Counted from the stretch's first letter, positions 44,421-56,431 are shown. The stretch is DNA of 64,000 nt from Olivibacter jilunii (GCF_900607235.1 NZ_LR027852.1:62001-126000), one strand, 5' to 3'. Notes: generated by a model not told the origin, from the sequence alone. Program-made: numbers and translations.

Positions 44421-44468
44421 CACTCTAAAAAAGTGTAAGGGCTTCTCGTAATTTAGTCCACTTGAGTG
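44421..44468 (+). promoter_or_regulatory. Structured leader of the rplK-rplA operon (possible L1 target)
   Basis: Nested helices CACTC (44421-44425)/GAGTG (44464-44468) and AAGTG (44431-44435)/CACTT (44459-44463) enclose a loop rich in CTTCTCG and TAATTTAG. In many bacteria ribosomal protein L1 represses L11-L1 by binding a similar leader or start-site structure. The assignment is inferred; only the helices are seen, and the outer one may start upstream of the transcript. Confidence 0.35.
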
Positions 44469-44543
44469 AGAAAAAAACAAATGTTACGTTATATTGCTTC
44501 CAACTTACTAACAAACATTTAGTAATTTAAATTAAATCGAAAA

Positions 44544-44987
44544 ATGGCAAAAGAAGTCAGTGCGTTAGTGAAATTACAGGTGAAGGGTGGCGCAGCTAAT
44601 CCATCACCCCCTGTGGGACCTGCTTTAGGTGCAAAAGGGGTGAACATCATGGAATTTTGCAAGCAGTTCAATGCACGTACCCAAGACAAGCCAGGCAAAG
44701 TATTACCGGTTGTAATTACTGTGTATGCTGACAAGTCTTTCGATTTTATCATCAAGACTCCACCGGTTGCTGTTCAACTTATTGAAGTAGCAGGCATAAA
44801 GGGAGGCTCGGGCGAACCTAACCGTAAAAAGGTAGGTAAAGTTACTTGGGAACAAGTTGAAGCTATCGCCAAAGATAAAATGAGCGACTTAAACGCTTTT
44901 ACAGTAGAGTCGGCCATGAAAATGGTGGCTGGTACAGCACGTAGTATGGGTATCACTGTAAGTGGTGATGCACCCTGGAACAATTAA
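44544..44987 (+). CDS. rplK: 50S ribosomal protein uL11
   Basis: 147 residues. The N-terminal domain [19 protein letters not shown] and the C-terminal RNA-binding domain [16 protein letters not shown] and [10 protein letters not shown] are complete. It forms the GTPase-associated stalk base with 23S rRNA. It has its own promoter and structured leader and is followed 23 bases later by rplA. Confidence 0.98.
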   Translation: MAKEVSALVKLQVKGGAANPSPPVGPALGAKGVNIMEFCKQFNARTQDKPGKVLPVVITVYADKSFDFIIKTPPVAVQLIEVAGIKGGSGEPNRKKVGKVTWEQVEAIAKDKMSDLNAFTVESAMKMVAGTARSMGITVSGDAPWNN

Positions 44988-45010
44988 TTAACAGAAATCA
45001 GTTTAAGAAA

Positions 45011-45709
45011 GTGGCTAGATTAACAAAAAATCAAAAGGCGGCACTATCCAAAATTGAAGCTGGTAAAGCGTATACTTTGCAGGAGGCAGCAGCACTTGTA
45101 AAGGAGATTACCACTACCAAGTTTGATGCGTCCGTGGATATCGATGTTCGTTTGGGCGTAGATCCACGTAAAGCAAATCAGATGGTTCGTGGTATAGCTA
45201 CCTTGCCTCATGGAACCGGTAAGACCGTACGTGTTTTAGTTTTGTGTACTCCGGATAAGGAGGAAGAAGCTAAAGCAGCGGGTGCGGATTATGTAGGTTT
45301 AGATGAGTATATCAGCAAAATTGAGGGTGGATGGACCGATGTTGATATCATTATTACCATGCCTAGCGTGATGGCTAAAGTAGGTAGATTGGGTCGTATT
45401 TTAGGCCCTAGAAACCTAATGCCTAACCCTAAGTCAGGAACGGTTACCCAAGATGTGGGTAAAGCAGTTACTGAAGTAAAAGGCGGTAAGATTGATTTCA
45501 AGGTTGACAAGACCGGTATCATTCATGCTTCAGTTGGTAAAGTGTCATTTGATGCAGACAAGATTTATGATAATGCGTTGGAAGTAATCCAAACAATTTC
45601 AAAATTGAAGCCGTCTGCAGCGAAAGGAACATATTTTAAGAGTATCCACCTCTCTTCAACAATGAGTCCGGGTATTCAAGTGGAAACTAAATCAGTAGCG
45701 GGGATTTAA
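45011..45709 (+). CDS. rplA: 50S ribosomal protein uL1
   Basis: 232 residues from a GTG at 45011 (the sequence is gtggctagat). Both halves of the family are present, with [13 protein letters not shown] ([13 protein letters not shown]), [14 protein letters not shown] and the closing [13 protein letters not shown]. Located at the L1 stalk, it probably represses its own operon. The GTG start may keep translation modest. rplJ starts 2 bases after its stop. Confidence 0.97.
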   Translation: MARLTKNQKAALSKIEAGKAYTLQEAAALVKEITTTKFDASVDIDVRLGVDPRKANQMVRGIATLPHGTGKTVRVLVLCTPDKEEEAKAAGADYVGLDEYISKIEGGWTDVDIIITMPSVMAKVGRLGRILGPRNLMPNPKSGTVTQDVGKAVTEVKGGKIDFKVDKTGIIHASVGKVSFDADKIYDNALEVIQTISKLKPSAAKGTYFKSIHLSSTMSPGIQVETKSVAGI

Positions 45710-45711
45710 TC

Positions 45712-46230
45712 ATGAGAAAAGAAGAAAAACAAGAAATTGTTCAAGCTTTAACTGATCAGATCAAATCTTACGGTAATTTCTATATTACTGATACTGCTGA
45801 TTTGACTGTTGCAAAAGTTAACAATATCCGTCGCAAATGCTTTGAAAGAGGTATCAAAATTCAAGTAGCTAAGAATTCATTGATCGTTAAAGCTTTAGAA
45901 GCAGCCGGAGTTGATTCAGAAGAACTAAAAGGGGTGCTAAAAGGTGCTTCTACTATCCTTTTCTCTGAAACAGGTAATGCTCCTGCGAAATTGATCAAAG
46001 AACTCCGTAAAGAGGGTGATAAGCCGATCTTGAAGGGAGCTTATATTGATGCTTCGGTATTTGTTGGAGATGCCCAATTAGATTCGTTAGTTGCTCTGAA
46101 ATCGAAAGAAGAGCTTATCGGCGATATCATTGGATTGCTTCAATCACCTGCTAAGAATGTTGTTTCTGCTCTTAAGTCGGGTGGAAGTACAATCGCAGGT
46201 TTGGTGAAAACTTTACAGGAAAGAGGTTAA
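45712..46230 (+). CDS. rplJ: 50S ribosomal protein uL10
   Basis: 172 residues. RKEEKQEIVQALTDQI, the FYITDTADLTV segment, KNSLIVKALE and a C-terminal helix for binding L7/L12 (VSALKSGGSTIAGLVKTLQ). It anchors the L7/L12 stalk. It is tightly coupled to rplA (2-base gap), leaving no room for the usual L10 leader immediately upstream; any L10 control would have to sit inside rplA. Confidence 0.97.
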   Translation: MRKEEKQEIVQALTDQIKSYGNFYITDTADLTVAKVNNIRRKCFERGIKIQVAKNSLIVKALEAAGVDSEELKGVLKGASTILFSETGNAPAKLIKELRKEGDKPILKGAYIDASVFVGDAQLDSLVALKSKEELIGDIIGLLQSPAKNVVSALKSGGSTIAGLVKTLQERG

Positions 46231-46300
46231 CGGAACCATTAAAACCGTTCAAGTAACAATAGTTTAATAGAAAAAAGTAAATTCAAAAATTTAAAATAAA

Positions 46301-46681
46301 ATGGCAGATTTAAAAGCGTTTGCTGAGCAGTTAGTAAACTTAACAGTAAAAGAAGTTAACGAGTTAGCTCAAATCTTAAAAGATGAGTATGGTATTGAGC
46401 CAGCTGCTGCAGCTGTAGCTGTTGCTGGCCCTGCTGCAGGTGGTGATGCTCCTGCTGCTGCTGAAGAGAAAACATCTTTTGATGTAATCTTGAAAGAAGC
46501 CGGTGGTCAGAAATTGGCTGTTGTTAAATTAGTGAAAGATTTAACTGGTTTAGGCCTTAAAGAAGCTAAAGATTTAGTTGACGGCGCTCCTAAAGAATTA
46601 AAAGCTGGTGTTGCTAAAGATGAAGCTGAAGCTTTGAAAAAACAACTGGAAGAAGCAGGAGCTGTTGTTGAGATTAAGTAA
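46301..46681 (+). CDS. rplL: 50S ribosomal protein bL12 (L7/L12)
   Basis: 126 residues: N-terminal dimer helix ([22 protein letters not shown]), Ala/Pro-rich hinge (about 38-55) and the C-terminal factor-binding domain with [28 protein letters not shown]. It is a multicopy stalk protein that recruits translation GTPases. The leader is A-rich with no Shine-Dalgarno. A hairpin lies between it and rpoB. Confidence 0.98.
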   Translation: MADLKAFAEQLVNLTVKEVNELAQILKDEYGIEPAAAAVAVAGPAAGGDAPAAAEEKTSFDVILKEAGGQKLAVVKLVKDLTGLGLKEAKDLVDGAPKELKAGVAKDEAEALKKQLEEAGAVVEIK

Positions 46682-46710
46682 TTCTCATCTAAAGAGATCC
46701 TAAATGGTTT

Positions 46711-46738
46711 TAGACTCCGGTATTTCTACTGGGGTCTA
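46711..46738 (+). terminator. Attenuator-like hairpin between rplL and rpoB
   Basis: TAGACTCCGGTA (46711-46722) and TACTGGGGTCTA (46727-46738) pair over 12 bp with two G-U pairs around TTTC. There is no long U-tract, so partial termination or processing is more likely than a full stop, as at the same place in other bacteria. Confidence 0.6.
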
Positions 46739-46840
46739 TTGCCGTTTATATTATCCCAAAAATACTGTTGGACTGTACAGAACCATCTTTCGGTTAAAAC
46801 ATGTCGCGTGAAGTTTAATTTAAACTAAAATATAATTCCC

Positions 46841-49800
46841 TTGGCAAACAAAGATATTCGTAACGAAAGAGTAAACTTTGCAACCAGCAAAAGAGTCATC
46901 GACTATCCCGACTTTCTGGATGTGCAATTGCAGTCTTTCAAGGAGTTTTTCCAATTGGAAACAACTTCTGATAACCGCCACCAGGAAGGGCTGTTCAAAG
47001 TTTTTTCTGAAAACTTCCCTATTTCTGATTCAAGAAACATTTTTGTGCTTGAATTTTTGGATTATTTCATCGATCCGCCACGTTATGATATTCAGGAATG
47101 TATCGAACGCGGCTTAACTTATAGCGTTCCGCTAAAAGCTAAGTTACGTTTATCATGTAATGATGAAGAACACGAAGATTTCGAAACCATAGTACAAGAT
47201 GTGTATTTGGGAACTATCCCTTATATGACACCCAAAGGTACTTTCGTTATCAATGGCGCAGAGCGGGTAATCGTATCGCAACTTCACCGTTCGCCCGGTG
47301 TATTCTTTGGCCAAAGCCGCCATACCAATGGCACCAAACTATACTCTGCGAGGGTGATTCCTTTCAAAGGGTCTTGGATCGAATTTGCTACTGATGTTAA
47401 TAATGTCATGTACGCTTATATCGACCGTAAAAAGAAATTCCCGGTAACGACTCTTTTGCGTGCTATTGGTTATGACTCGGATAAAGATATCCTTGAGTTA
47501 TTCGAATTGGCCGACGAAGTCAAAGTTAGCAAATCCGGCTTGAAGAAATTAGTTGGCCGTAAATTGGCTGCTAGAGTTCTGAAAAGATGGGTTGAAGACT
47601 TTGTAGATGAAGATACCGGAGAAGTTGTATCGATTGATCGTAACGAAATTATCCTGGAACGTGAAACGATTCTGGAAGACGATCATATCGACATGATTAT
47701 AGATGCCGGTGTTAAGTCTATCATTCTCACTAAAGAAGATAGCTCAAATAACGCTGATTATTCTATCATCTATAACACTTTACAGAAAGATACTTCCAAC
47801 TCAGAGAAAGAAGCGGTAGAGCACATTTACCGTCAGTTAAGAAATGCGGAACCACCTGATGAAGAAACAGCTCGTGGTATTATTGAGCGCTTATTCTTCT
47901 CTGATAAACGATATGACTTGGGTGATGTGGGACGTTACCGCATTAACCGTAAATTGCAATTGGATACGCCTGATGAGATCAAAGTATTAACGAAGCAAGA
48001 TATCATTGCCATTGTTAAGTACTTGATAAATCTGATCAATTCGAAGGCGGAAGTGGATGATATTGATCACTTGTCTAATCGACGTGTGCGCACCGTAGGC
48101 GAGCAGTTATATGCCCAATTTGGGGTAGGACTTTCTCGTATGGCACGTACAATTCGCGAGCGAATGAATATTCGAGATAACGAGGTGTTTACTCCAACTG
48201 ATTTGATCAATGCACGTACTTTATCGTCTGTTATCAATTCATTCTTCGGAACCAACCAGTTATCGCAGTTTATGGATCAAACCAATCCATTAGCTGAAAT
48301 CACACATAAGCGTCGTCTTTCTGCCCTCGGACCGGGGGGGCTTTCGCGAGAGCGTGCCGGTTTTGAGGTTCGTGACGTTCACTATACGCACTACGGCCGC
48401 CTATGTACGATTGAAACACCGGAAGGTCCGAACATCGGTTTGATTTCTTCCTTATGTGTACACGCAAAAATCAATAACCTCGGTTTTATCGAAACTCCTT
48501 ATCGAAAAGTTCAAGATGGTAGGGTAGTGGTGGAAGAGCCCGTCGTTTATTTATCGGCAGAGGACGAAGATGGCAAAACCATCGCACAGGCCAATGCAGA
48601 ATATGACGAAAAAGGTAATTTCACTACACCGAAAGTGAAAGCCCGCTTCGAAGGTGACTTCCCAATCATCGAACCGGAACGTTTAGATTTAATGGACATT
48701 GCACCGAACCAAATTACTTCGATTGCAGCTTCATTGATTCCGTTCTTGGAACACGATGATGCGAACCGTGCATTAATGGGATCAAACATGCAACGTCAAG
48801 CAGTTCCATTATTGCGTCCACAAGCGCCTATTGTGGGTACTGGATTGGAAGGCCGTGTAGCGAGTGACTCCCGTACCTTAATTAATGCGGAAGGCAACGG
48901 AGTGGTTGAGTACGTTGATGCGAACGAGATAAAAATTCGCTATGATCGGAACGAAGATGAGAAATTAGTTTCTTTCGACGATGATATTAAAACATATCGC
49001 TTAATCAAGTTCAAGAAAACAAACCAGAGCACCTGTATTAACTTGAAGCCTATTGTTCGTAAAGGACAACGTGTGGTTGAAGGACAAGTGTTATGCGAGG
49101 GCTATGCGACCGAAAACGGTGAACTCGCTTTGGGGCGTAACCTGAAAGTTGCTTTCATGCCATGGCAAGGATATAACTTCGAGGATGCGATCGTTATTTC
49201 TGAACGAGTGGTAAGCCAAGATATATTCACTTCTTTACATATCGAAGAATTTGAATTGGAGGTGCGTGATACTAAACGCGGGGAAGAAGAGCTTACTTCT
49301 GATATTCCCAACGTTTCTGAAGAAGCAACCAAAGATTTAGATGAAAACGGTATTATCCGTATTGGGGCAGAAGTGCGCGAAGGAGATATTCTGATTGGTA
49401 AAATTACACCTAAGGGTGAATCCGATCCTTCTCCCGAAGAAAAGCTCTTACGTGCAATCTTTGGTGATAAAGCAGGCGATGTAAAAGATGCATCTTTAAA
49501 AACACCTCCGTCAATCCGTGGGGTGGTAATTGATACAAAGCTCTTTTCGCGTGCTAAAAAAGCTGACAAGAAAGAGGAAAAAGCTGCTTTGGAACGTTTG
49601 GATCTTAATCATGAGCGTGCCGTTCGTCAATTAAGAGAACGCCTGATCGATAAATTATTTGCTATTGTAAATGGCAAAACATCACAAGGTGTGTATAACG
49701 TATACAAAGAGCTTTTGATTCCTAAGGGAGCTAAATTTACGCAGAAGATGTTGGCTGAACTTGACTTTGCTAATATCAACCCTTCTAAATGGACCACAGA

Positions 49801-50650
49801 CGACGACAAGAACGAGCTGGTAAAACAGGCTTTACACTTCTATAATATCAAATTGAATGAGGAGCTTGGAGCTTATCGTCGTGATAAATTTGCCATTACA
49901 GTAGGTGATGAACTACCATCCGGTATTGTGCAGATGGCTAAAGTTTACGTCGCGAAGAAACGCAAGCTTAAAGTAGGTGATAAGATGGCGGGTCGTCACG
50001 GAAATAAGGGTATCGTAGCGCGTATTGTACGTGATGAGGATATGCCTTTCTTAGAAGACGGAACACCTGTAGATATTGTATTAAACCCACTTGGGGTACC
50101 TTCTCGTATGAACCTTGGACAGATTTATGAAACCGTTCTTGGTTGGGCAGGACAAAAACTAGGTGTGAAGTTTGCAACACCGATATTTGATGGAGCTTCC
50201 ACTGAAGAAGTGGAGGAGTGGGTCGCTAAAGCCGGTTTACCTGCTTCCGGAAGAACCTATTTATATAATGGTTTAACGGGTGAGCGATTTGACCAGCCAA
50301 CTACTGTTGGTGTAATTTACATGCTTAAATTAGGTCACATGGTAGACGACAAGATGCACGCACGTTCTATTGGACCATACTCCCTTATTACGCAGCAACC
50401 GCTTGGTGGTAAAGCGCAATTTGGTGGCCAACGTTTTGGTGAGATGGAGGTATGGGCGCTGGAAGCATTTGGTGCATCCAACATTCTACAAGAGATTCTT
50501 ACTGTTAAGTCAGATGATGTTATCGGTAGAGCCAAGACCTACGAAGCAATCGTTAAAGGCGATAATTTGCCTACGCCATCTGTACCTGAATCATTCAATG
50601 TATTGGTACATGAGCTTCGCGGCTTAGGTTTAGATATCACGTTAGAATAG
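46841..50650 (+). CDS. rpoB: RNA polymerase beta subunit
   Basis: 1269 residues, initiating at TTG (46841); the product begins [16 protein letters not shown], matching Bacteroidota RpoB, so the rare start is credible. The fork and rifampicin region is recognisable ([28 protein letters not shown]) with the wild-type-like residues Asp, His and Ser present, so no common resistance substitution is seen. The C-terminal [20 protein letters not shown] and [21 protein letters not shown] are intact. It is in the rplKAJL-rpoBC operon. A stem-loop lies before rpoC. Confidence 0.98.
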   Translation: MANKDIRNERVNFATSKRVIDYPDFLDVQLQSFKEFFQLETTSDNRHQEGLFKVFSENFPISDSRNIFVLEFLDYFIDPPRYDIQECIERGLTYSVPLKAKLRLSCNDEEHEDFETIVQDVYLGTIPYMTPKGTFVINGAERVIVSQLHRSPGVFFGQSRHTNGTKLYSARVIPFKGSWIEFATDVNNVMYAYIDRKKKFPVTTLLRAIGYDSDKDILELFELADEVKVSKSGLKKLVGRKLAARVLKRWVEDFVDEDTGEVVSIDRNEIILERETILEDDHIDMIIDAGVKSIILTKEDSSNNADYSIIYNTLQKDTSNSEKEAVEHIYRQLRNAEPPDEETARGIIERLFFSDKRYDLGDVGRYRINRKLQLDTPDEIKVLTKQDIIAIVKYLINLINSKAEVDDIDHLSNRRVRTVGEQLYAQFGVGLSRMARTIRERMNIRDNEVFTPTDLINARTLSSVINSFFGTNQLSQFMDQTNPLAEITHKRRLSALGPGGLSRERAGFEVRDVHYTHYGRLCTIETPEGPNIGLISSLCVHAKINNLGFIETPYRKVQDGRVVVEEPVVYLSAEDEDGKTIAQANAEYDEKGNFTTPKVKARFEGDFPIIEPERLDLMDIAPNQITSIAASLIPFLEHDDANRALMGSNMQRQAVPLLRPQAPIVGTGLEGRVASDSRTLINAEGNGVVEYVDANEIKIRYDRNEDEKLVSFDDDIKTYRLIKFKKTNQSTCINLKPIVRKGQRVVEGQVLCEGYATENGELALGRNLKVAFMPWQGYNFEDAIVISERVVSQDIFTSLHIEEFELEVRDTKRGEEELTSDIPNVSEEATKDLDENGIIRIGAEVREGDILIGKITPKGESDPSPEEKLLRAIFGDKAGDVKDASLKTPPSIRGVVIDTKLFSRAKKADKKEEKAALERLDLNHERAVRQLRERLIDKLFAIVNGKTSQGVYNVYKELLIPKGAKFTQKMLAELDFANINPSKWTTDDDKNELVKQALHFYNIKLNEELGAYRRDKFAITVGDELPSGIVQMAKVYVAKKRKLKVGDKMAGRHGNKGIVARIVRDEDMPFLEDGTPVDIVLNPLGVPSRMNLGQIYETVLGWAGQKLGVKFATPIFDGASTEEVEEWVAKAGLPASGRTYLYNGLTGERFDQPTTVGVIYMLKLGHMVDDKMHARSIGPYSLITQQPLGGKAQFGGQRFGEMEVWALEAFGASNILQEILTVKSDDVIGRAKTYEAIVKGDNLPTPSVPESFNVLVHELRGLGLDITLE

Positions 50651-50663
50651 AGTTTTAAATTTT

Positions 50664-50698
50664 AAGTTGTGCGTCCTAAGTATTTGTACGTACAACTT
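50664..50698 (+). repeat. Intergenic stem-loop between rpoB and rpoC
   Basis: AAGTTGTGCGT (50664-50674) and ACGTACAACTT (50688-50698) pair over 11 bp with one G-U and a 13-base loop, followed by ATAACTCATAACT. The arms resemble the AGTTGTGAGTT repeats at 56355-56431. Confidence 0.5.
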
Positions 50699-50728
50699 AT
50701 TACGTATAACTCATAACTAAAAAGAGCT

Positions 50729-53700
50729 ATGTCTTACAAGAAAGATAATAAAATAAAAAGCAACTTCACCTCGATTACGATCAGCTTGTCGTCTCCAGAA
50801 GCTATTTTGGAGCGTTCCAGCGGTGAAGTATTAAAACCGGAAACCATTAACTACCGTACTTATAAGCCGGAGCGTGATGGTCTGTTTTGTGAGCGTATCT
50901 TCGGTCCTGTAAAGGATTACGAATGCCATTGCGGTAAGTATAAGCGTATTCGTTATAAAGGTATCGTCTGCGATCGATGTGGCGTAGAAGTTACTGAAAA
51001 GAAGGTGCGTAGAGAGCGCATGGGACATATTAATTTGGTTGTTCCGGTAGCTCATATCTGGTATTTTCGTTCACTTCCAAATAAGATTGGATATTTACTA
51101 GGTTTGCCAACTAAGAAGTTGGATATGATTATCTACTATGAGCGATATGTCGTAATCCAGCCTGGTATAAAGGAAGAAGATGGCATCCAGTACATGGATT
51201 TCTTAACGGAGGAAGAGTATCTGGATATATTGGATACTTTACCAAAGGAGAATCAATATCTTGACGATAAGGATCCTCAGAAGTTTGTGGCGAAGATGGG
51301 GGCTGAAGCGTTGGAAGAATTATTGCAACGAATTGATTTAGATCAATTGTCATATGATTTACGTCACCAAGCCGCTAATGAGACTTCGCAACAACGTAAA
51401 AATGAAGCATTAAAACGCCTTCAAGTAGTTGAAGCTTTCCGCGGGTCACGCGAGCGTATTGAAAATCGTCCGGAGTGGATGATTGTTAAAATCGTTCCGG
51501 TTATTCCTCCCGAGTTACGTCCTTTAGTTCCTTTGGAAGGTGGGCGCTTTGCTACGTCAGATTTGAACGACTTATATCGCCGTGTTATTATTAGAAATAA
51601 CCGTTTAAAACGTTTGATCGAAATCAAAGCACCTGAAGTAATTTTACGTAACGAAAAGCGTATGCTTCAGGAAGCTGTGGATTCATTATTCGATAACTCC
51701 CGTAAAGTGAATGCCGTGAAGACGGAAGGTAACCGTGCACTAAAATCACTTTCCGATATCCTAAAAGGTAAACAAGGGCGTTTCCGTCAGAACTTATTAG
51801 GTAAGCGTGTTGACTATTCGGCACGTTCCGTTATTGTGGTTGGACCAAACCTGAAACTGCATGAGTGCGGATTGCCTAAAGATATGGCTGCTGAATTATA
51901 CAAACCGTTTATTATCCGTAAAATGATTGAACGCGGGGTTGTAAAAACAGTGAAATCAGCCAAAAAAATCGTTGACCGTAAAGATCCGATTGTTTGGGAT
52001 ATTTTGGAAAACGTATTGAAAGGACACCCTGTTCTTCTTAACCGTGCACCTACGTTGCACCGTTTAGGTATCCAGGCTTTTCAGCCGAAATTAGTGGAAG
52101 GAAAGGCGATTCAGCTTCACCCCTTAGTGTGTACAGCGTTCAACGCCGACTTTGACGGTGACCAGATGGCGGTGCATTTGCCTTTAGGAAATGCAGCTAT
52201 TTTGGAGGCTCAAATACTAATGTTAGCCGCTCATAACATCTTGAACCCGGCGAATGGTACACCGATTACCGTACCTTCTCAGGACATGGTTTTGGGACTT
52301 TATTACATTACAAAGGGACGTAGAACAGATGATTCGCGTGTGGTAAAAGGCCAGGATATGACCTTCTACTCGCCGGAAGAAGTTATCATTGCTTATAACG
52401 AGAAGAAAATTGATTTACACGCCTTTATTAAGGTTAAAACTAATGTAAAGGATAAAGATGGTAATATCGTTAAGCAATTAATTGATACAACCGTTGGTAG
52501 GGTTTTATTCAATCAAGTAGTTCCGGAAGAGGTAGGTTATATCAATGAGCTACTTACGAAGAAGTCTTTACGTGATATCATCGGCGATGTGGTGAAAACC
52601 ACTGGTATGGCCAGAGCAGCGAAGTTCTTGGATGATATTAAAGAACTTGGTTTCCAAATGGCGTTCCGTGGAGGTTTATCATTTAACTTACAAGATCTTA
52701 ATATTCCGGATGCGAAAGCTGGTTTAATTGAGCAAGCAACACGTGAAGTAGAAGAAGTGATGAATAACTATAATATGGGATTCATTACCAATAACGAACG
52801 TTATAACCAAATTATCGATATCTGGACGCGTATTAACAACCGTTTGACTGCCAATGTGATGGATATTTTATCCAATGATAACCAAGGCTTTAATTCGGTT
52901 TATATGATGCTGGATTCAGGTGCCCGTGGTTCTAAGGAGCAGATTCGTCAGCTCTGTGGAATGCGGGGATTGATGGCGAAACCACAAAAATCCGGTTCGT
53001 CAGGAGGTGAAATTATCGAAAACCCAATTTTATCCAACTTTAAGGAAGGTTTATCGGTACTCGAGTACTTTATCTCAACGCACGGTGCTCGTAAAGGTCT
53101 TGCGGATACAGCATTAAAGACAGCTGACGCCGGGTACTTAACTCGTCGTTTGCACGATGTCGCGCAAGATATGATCGTTACCGAGGAGGATTGTGGTACA
53201 TTGAGAGGTATTTTCACTACTGCTCTGAAAGATAACGAAGACATCGTTGAACCTTTATATGACCGTATACTAGGACGTACTTCGCTGCACGATGTGTATG
53301 ATCCGGTAAGCAATGAACTATTGGTTAGTGCTGATCAAGATATTACGGAAGAGATTGCAGAGAAGATAGAGCGTTCTTCAGTAGAAGGTATAGAAATTCG
53401 TTCGGTATTAACTTGCGAAAGCAAGCGCGGTGTTTGTGCCTTGTGTTATGGACGTAACCTTGCGTCGGGTAAACGTGTTCAAATGGGAGAAGCGGTTGGT
53501 GTTATCGCCGCTCAGTCTATCGGTGAGCCAGGTACACAGCTTACACTTCGTACGTTCCACGTGGGTGGTACGGCTTCTAACATTGCTGCTGAGTCGCAAA
53601 TCGTTGCTAAATTTGACGGTATCGTTGAATTCGAGAATATGCGTTCGGTAGAGCGCGAAACGGAAGAAGGTAAATTGCACATCGTATTGGGCCGCTCAGG

Positions 53701-55009
53701 TGAATTCCGCATTCTTGATCCGGAATCTAAGAAGGTACTGATGACCAATAACATTCCTTACGGTTCGTTCCTATACATTGCCGATGGTGATAAGGTAACG
53801 AAGGGCGATAGAATCTGTTCTTGGGATCCGTACAACGCGGTTATTATTTCTGAATTTGCAGGTACGGTTGAATTTGATGCGATCATAGAAGGTGTTACCT
53901 ATCGTGAAGAGTCTGATGAACAAACCGGACACCGCGAGAAAGTAATCATCGATACGCGTGATAAAACGAAGAACCCGGCGATCAAAATTTTGGATAATGC
54001 AGGTGATGTAATCCGTACCTACAACTTACCGGTTGGTGCCCACATTGCTGTGGATAATGCCGGTAAAGCAAAAGTGGGGGAAATTATCGCGAAAATTCCT
54101 CGTTCAGCTGGGAAGACCCGCGATATTACGGGGGGTCTACCGCGTGTAACTGAATTGTTTGAAGCAAGAAACCCTTCTAATCCAGCTGTCGTAACAGAAA
54201 TCGACGGGGTAGTAACGTTAGGGGGAGTTAAACGTGGTAACCGTGAAATTCAAATAGAATCACGTGATGGCCAAGTGAAGAAATACTTAGTGCCACTTTC
54301 TAAACACATTTTAGTACAAGATAATGACTTCGTGAAGGCAGGTATGCCGCTTTCTGACGGCTCTATTTCGCCGTCTGATATTTTAGCGATAAAGGGGCCA
54401 GCTGCTGTACAAGAGTATTTAGTAAACGGTATTCAGGAAGTTTACCGTCTGCAAGGTGTGAAAATTAATGATAAACACTTTGAGACAATTGTACATCAAA
54501 TGATGCAAAAGGTCATGATCGAAGACCCAGGCGATACCCGCTTCTTGGAAAAGGATGCTGTTAACAAATGGGATTTTATCGAAGAGAACGACAGTATGTA
54601 CGATAAGAAAGTGGTAACTGATCCAGGTGATTCAAATGTACTGAAAGCTGGTCAGATCGTGTCTCTACGTAAACTGCGAGAAGAGAATTCTAGTTTGAAA
54701 CGTCGAGATCTAAAACTGGTACAGGTGCGTGATGCAATTGCTGCTACTTCCAGTCCAATGCTTCAAGGTATTACACGTGCATCATTGGGAACCAAATCGT
54801 TTATATCGGCAGCGTCTTTCCAGGAAACTACCAAAGTGTTAAACGAAGCGGCTATTAGTGGTAAACGCGATGATTTACTAGGATTGAAAGAGAATGTTAT
54901 TGTCGGACACTTAATCCCTTCGGGTACCGGTTTACGTAATTATGACCGTATCATCGTTGGATCTAAAGAGGAATATGATCAGTTGTTGGCTTCTAAAGAA
55001 GAAGTTTAA
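50729..55009 (+). CDS. rpoC: RNA polymerase beta' subunit
   Basis: 1426 residues. The N-terminal zinc ribbon (CHCGK, then CDRCG) is followed by the clamp, the Mg-binding [12 protein letters not shown] catalytic motif, bridge and trigger regions ([19 protein letters not shown]) and a second zinc site ([13 protein letters not shown]). Lineage-typical. Last gene of the operon, closed by a strong terminator 26 bases after its stop. No adjacent rpsL/rpsG, which is normal for Bacteroidota. Confidence 0.98.
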   Translation: MSYKKDNKIKSNFTSITISLSSPEAILERSSGEVLKPETINYRTYKPERDGLFCERIFGPVKDYECHCGKYKRIRYKGIVCDRCGVEVTEKKVRRERMGHINLVVPVAHIWYFRSLPNKIGYLLGLPTKKLDMIIYYERYVVIQPGIKEEDGIQYMDFLTEEEYLDILDTLPKENQYLDDKDPQKFVAKMGAEALEELLQRIDLDQLSYDLRHQAANETSQQRKNEALKRLQVVEAFRGSRERIENRPEWMIVKIVPVIPPELRPLVPLEGGRFATSDLNDLYRRVIIRNNRLKRLIEIKAPEVILRNEKRMLQEAVDSLFDNSRKVNAVKTEGNRALKSLSDILKGKQGRFRQNLLGKRVDYSARSVIVVGPNLKLHECGLPKDMAAELYKPFIIRKMIERGVVKTVKSAKKIVDRKDPIVWDILENVLKGHPVLLNRAPTLHRLGIQAFQPKLVEGKAIQLHPLVCTAFNADFDGDQMAVHLPLGNAAILEAQILMLAAHNILNPANGTPITVPSQDMVLGLYYITKGRRTDDSRVVKGQDMTFYSPEEVIIAYNEKKIDLHAFIKVKTNVKDKDGNIVKQLIDTTVGRVLFNQVVPEEVGYINELLTKKSLRDIIGDVVKTTGMARAAKFLDDIKELGFQMAFRGGLSFNLQDLNIPDAKAGLIEQATREVEEVMNNYNMGFITNNERYNQIIDIWTRINNRLTANVMDILSNDNQGFNSVYMMLDSGARGSKEQIRQLCGMRGLMAKPQKSGSSGGEIIENPILSNFKEGLSVLEYFISTHGARKGLADTALKTADAGYLTRRLHDVAQDMIVTEEDCGTLRGIFTTALKDNEDIVEPLYDRILGRTSLHDVYDPVSNELLVSADQDITEEIAEKIERSSVEGIEIRSVLTCESKRGVCALCYGRNLASGKRVQMGEAVGVIAAQSIGEPGTQLTLRTFHVGGTASNIAAESQIVAKFDGIVEFENMRSVERETEEGKLHIVLGRSGEFRILDPESKKVLMTNNIPYGSFLYIADGDKVTKGDRICSWDPYNAVIISEFAGTVEFDAIIEGVTYREESDEQTGHREKVIIDTRDKTKNPAIKILDNAGDVIRTYNLPVGAHIAVDNAGKAKVGEIIAKIPRSAGKTRDITGGLPRVTELFEARNPSNPAVVTEIDGVVTLGGVKRGNREIQIESRDGQVKKYLVPLSKHILVQDNDFVKAGMPLSDGSISPSDILAIKGPAAVQEYLVNGIQEVYRLQGVKINDKHFETIVHQMMQKVMIEDPGDTRFLEKDAVNKWDFIEENDSMYDKKVVTDPGDSNVLKAGQIVSLRKLREENSSLKRRDLKLVQVRDAIAATSSPMLQGITRASLGTKSFISAASFQETTKVLNEAAISGKRDDLLGLKENVIVGHLIPSGTGLRNYDRIIVGSKEEYDQLLASKEEV

Positions 55010-55034
55010 TAGTTGTTTATTCACTTTATATTAT

Positions 55035-55069
55035 AAAACCCCGAAGGCTAGTGTTCTTCGGGGTTTTTT
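55035..55069 (+). terminator. rpoBC operon terminator
   Basis: AAAACCCCGAAG (55035-55046) and CTTCGGGGTTTT (55056-55067) form a perfect 12-bp stem with a 9-base loop and T6 (55064-55069). Confidence 0.96.
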
Positions 55070-55134
55070 GTTTCCTATTTATTATCTTTACCGCTAGATA
55101 TCATTTAGACATACATGCTTACCATTAAATCAAT

Positions 55135-55440
55135 ATGGAAGAACAGGATAATCAATTGAACATAGAACTTACCGAAGATATCGCCGAAGGCATATATTCA
55201 AATCTAGCAATCATAACGCACTCCCATACAGAATTTGTTGTCGACTTCATTCGCGTAATGCCAGGAATTCCAAAAGCGAAAGTAAAGTCGAGAATCGTCT
55301 TAACACCTGAGCATGCGAAACGATTAATGAAGGCTTTTCAAGATAATATCGCGAAGTATGAAGCCATGAATGGCAAAATTGATACGCATGAGGAACCCCC
55401 ATTTCCAATGAACTTCGGAGGTCCAACAGCGCAAGCTTAA
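55135..55440 (+). CDS. DUF3467 domain-containing protein
   Basis: 101 residues, soluble, beta-rich then helical: LTEDIAEGIYSNLAIITHSHTEFVVDF, VKSRIVLTPEHAKRLMKAFQDNI and a Pro-rich tail (EEPPFPMNFG). This is the DUF3467 pattern, a small protein of unknown function that commonly follows rpoC in Bacteroidota. The conserved linkage suggests a role near transcription or translation, but none is established. It has its own short intergenic region after the rpoC terminator, with a TATCTTTA near-consensus -7 box (about 55083). Confidence 0.9.
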   Translation: MEEQDNQLNIELTEDIAEGIYSNLAIITHSHTEFVVDFIRVMPGIPKAKVKSRIVLTPEHAKRLMKAFQDNIAKYEAMNGKIDTHEEPPFPMNFGGPTAQA

Positions 55441-55552
55441 GCTTGGTTATGAGTTGTTCGTTGATGGTATTGATTTTAGCCTTGTGATATTTTTATGAAA
55501 CGCATGGCGGAATCTGACCAACAGCCAATAATGAATAACGAATTGCAAGTAC

Positions 55553-56362
55553 ATGAAAAATCTAAATTTTAAGGATAAGTGGATATTGGTTACCGGCGCC
55601 TCATCGGGATTGGGAGAGGAGATGGCGAGGCAGTTAGCTGTTCAACATGGCGCGAATTTAATTTTGCTAGCTCGTCGTAAAGAGCGGTTGGAACAATTGA
55701 AGATTACCATAGAAAGTGAAACGGAATCAAGTGTTGATATTGTTGTTGCAGATTTATCCCAACCCGAGCAGATTGAAGAAATTCTGGAAACAATTATAAG
55801 CCGACGAGACTTGTATGCAGCTATCTTAAATGCGGGCGTTACCTATTTGGGGAAACACTTGGCGCTGCCAAAGGAACAATTTAACCAAATGATCCAAATC
55901 AATATCATTAGCGTTACCTATATGACAACCCAATTGGTCGCGTACTTTGAGAAAAAAAAATCTGTCGGTGGTATCATGATCGTCTCCAGTATGGCAGCAA
56001 TTTTCCCAACGCCCTTCCAGGCAGCTTATGCAGGTACTAAGGGGTTTCTACTTAACTTCGCTTCGGCTCTTTCACAGGAGCTAGATAATAAAGAATTGTC
56101 GCTTACGATATTTTTACCGGGAGGTATTGCTACGGAAATGACGGCAGGCGACGGCTTTAATGAACTTCGCGGTTATCTGATGCCGGTACAACAGGTTGCA
56201 AAAGAAGGATTGCTGGCTTTCAAAAAAAGAAAATCGACTTATATTCCCGGATTTCTCAATCGTTTAAGTAGCAAATTGTCTTTTTTACTCCGGAAGGAGT
56301 TTATTATTAAGCAGACGGGTAAGACCTATAAGAAATCGTTGGATAGACATTCGGAGTTGTGA
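55553..56362 (+). CDS. SDR-family oxidoreductase (DltE/YqjQ-like)
   Basis: 269 residues, classical SDR: TGASSGLG near the amino terminus, NAG in ILNAGVTYLG, catalytic Ser in IVSSMAAI, and YAGTK with the Tyr-Lys pair. The C-terminal 60 residues are basic and longer than in FabG, as in the membrane-lipid type SDRs that include acyl-sphingosine reductases. The substrate is undetermined. It is flanked by degenerate repeats, with no operon partner; lysS converges on it. Confidence 0.85.
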   Translation: MKNLNFKDKWILVTGASSGLGEEMARQLAVQHGANLILLARRKERLEQLKITIESETESSVDIVVADLSQPEQIEEILETIISRRDLYAAILNAGVTYLGKHLALPKEQFNQMIQINIISVTYMTTQLVAYFEKKKSVGGIMIVSSMAAIFPTPFQAAYAGTKGFLLNFASALSQELDNKELSLTIFLPGGIATEMTAGDGFNELRGYLMPVQQVAKEGLLAFKKRKSTYIPGFLNRLSSKLSFLLRKEFIIKQTGKTYKKSLDRHSEL

Positions 56363-56431
56363 GTTGCCCGTTGTGGGTTATGAGCTTTTTAATTTACAAA
56401 ACTCACAACTCGTAACCAACAACTCACAACT
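56355..56431. repeat. Long inverted repeat between convergent SDR and lysS
   Basis: AGTTGTGAGTTG (56355-56366) and CAACTCACAACT (56420-56431) are perfect arms; inside, GTTGTGGGTTATGAG and CTCACAACTCGTAAC are a second, imperfect inverted pair. It probably acts as a shared 3' hairpin. The units look like a short dispersed intergenic repeat. Confidence 0.65.

Noticed and set aside
48200..48420. Rifampicin-resistance changes in rpoB
   Set aside because: The residues at the usual positions (in [17 protein letters not shown]) look wild type.
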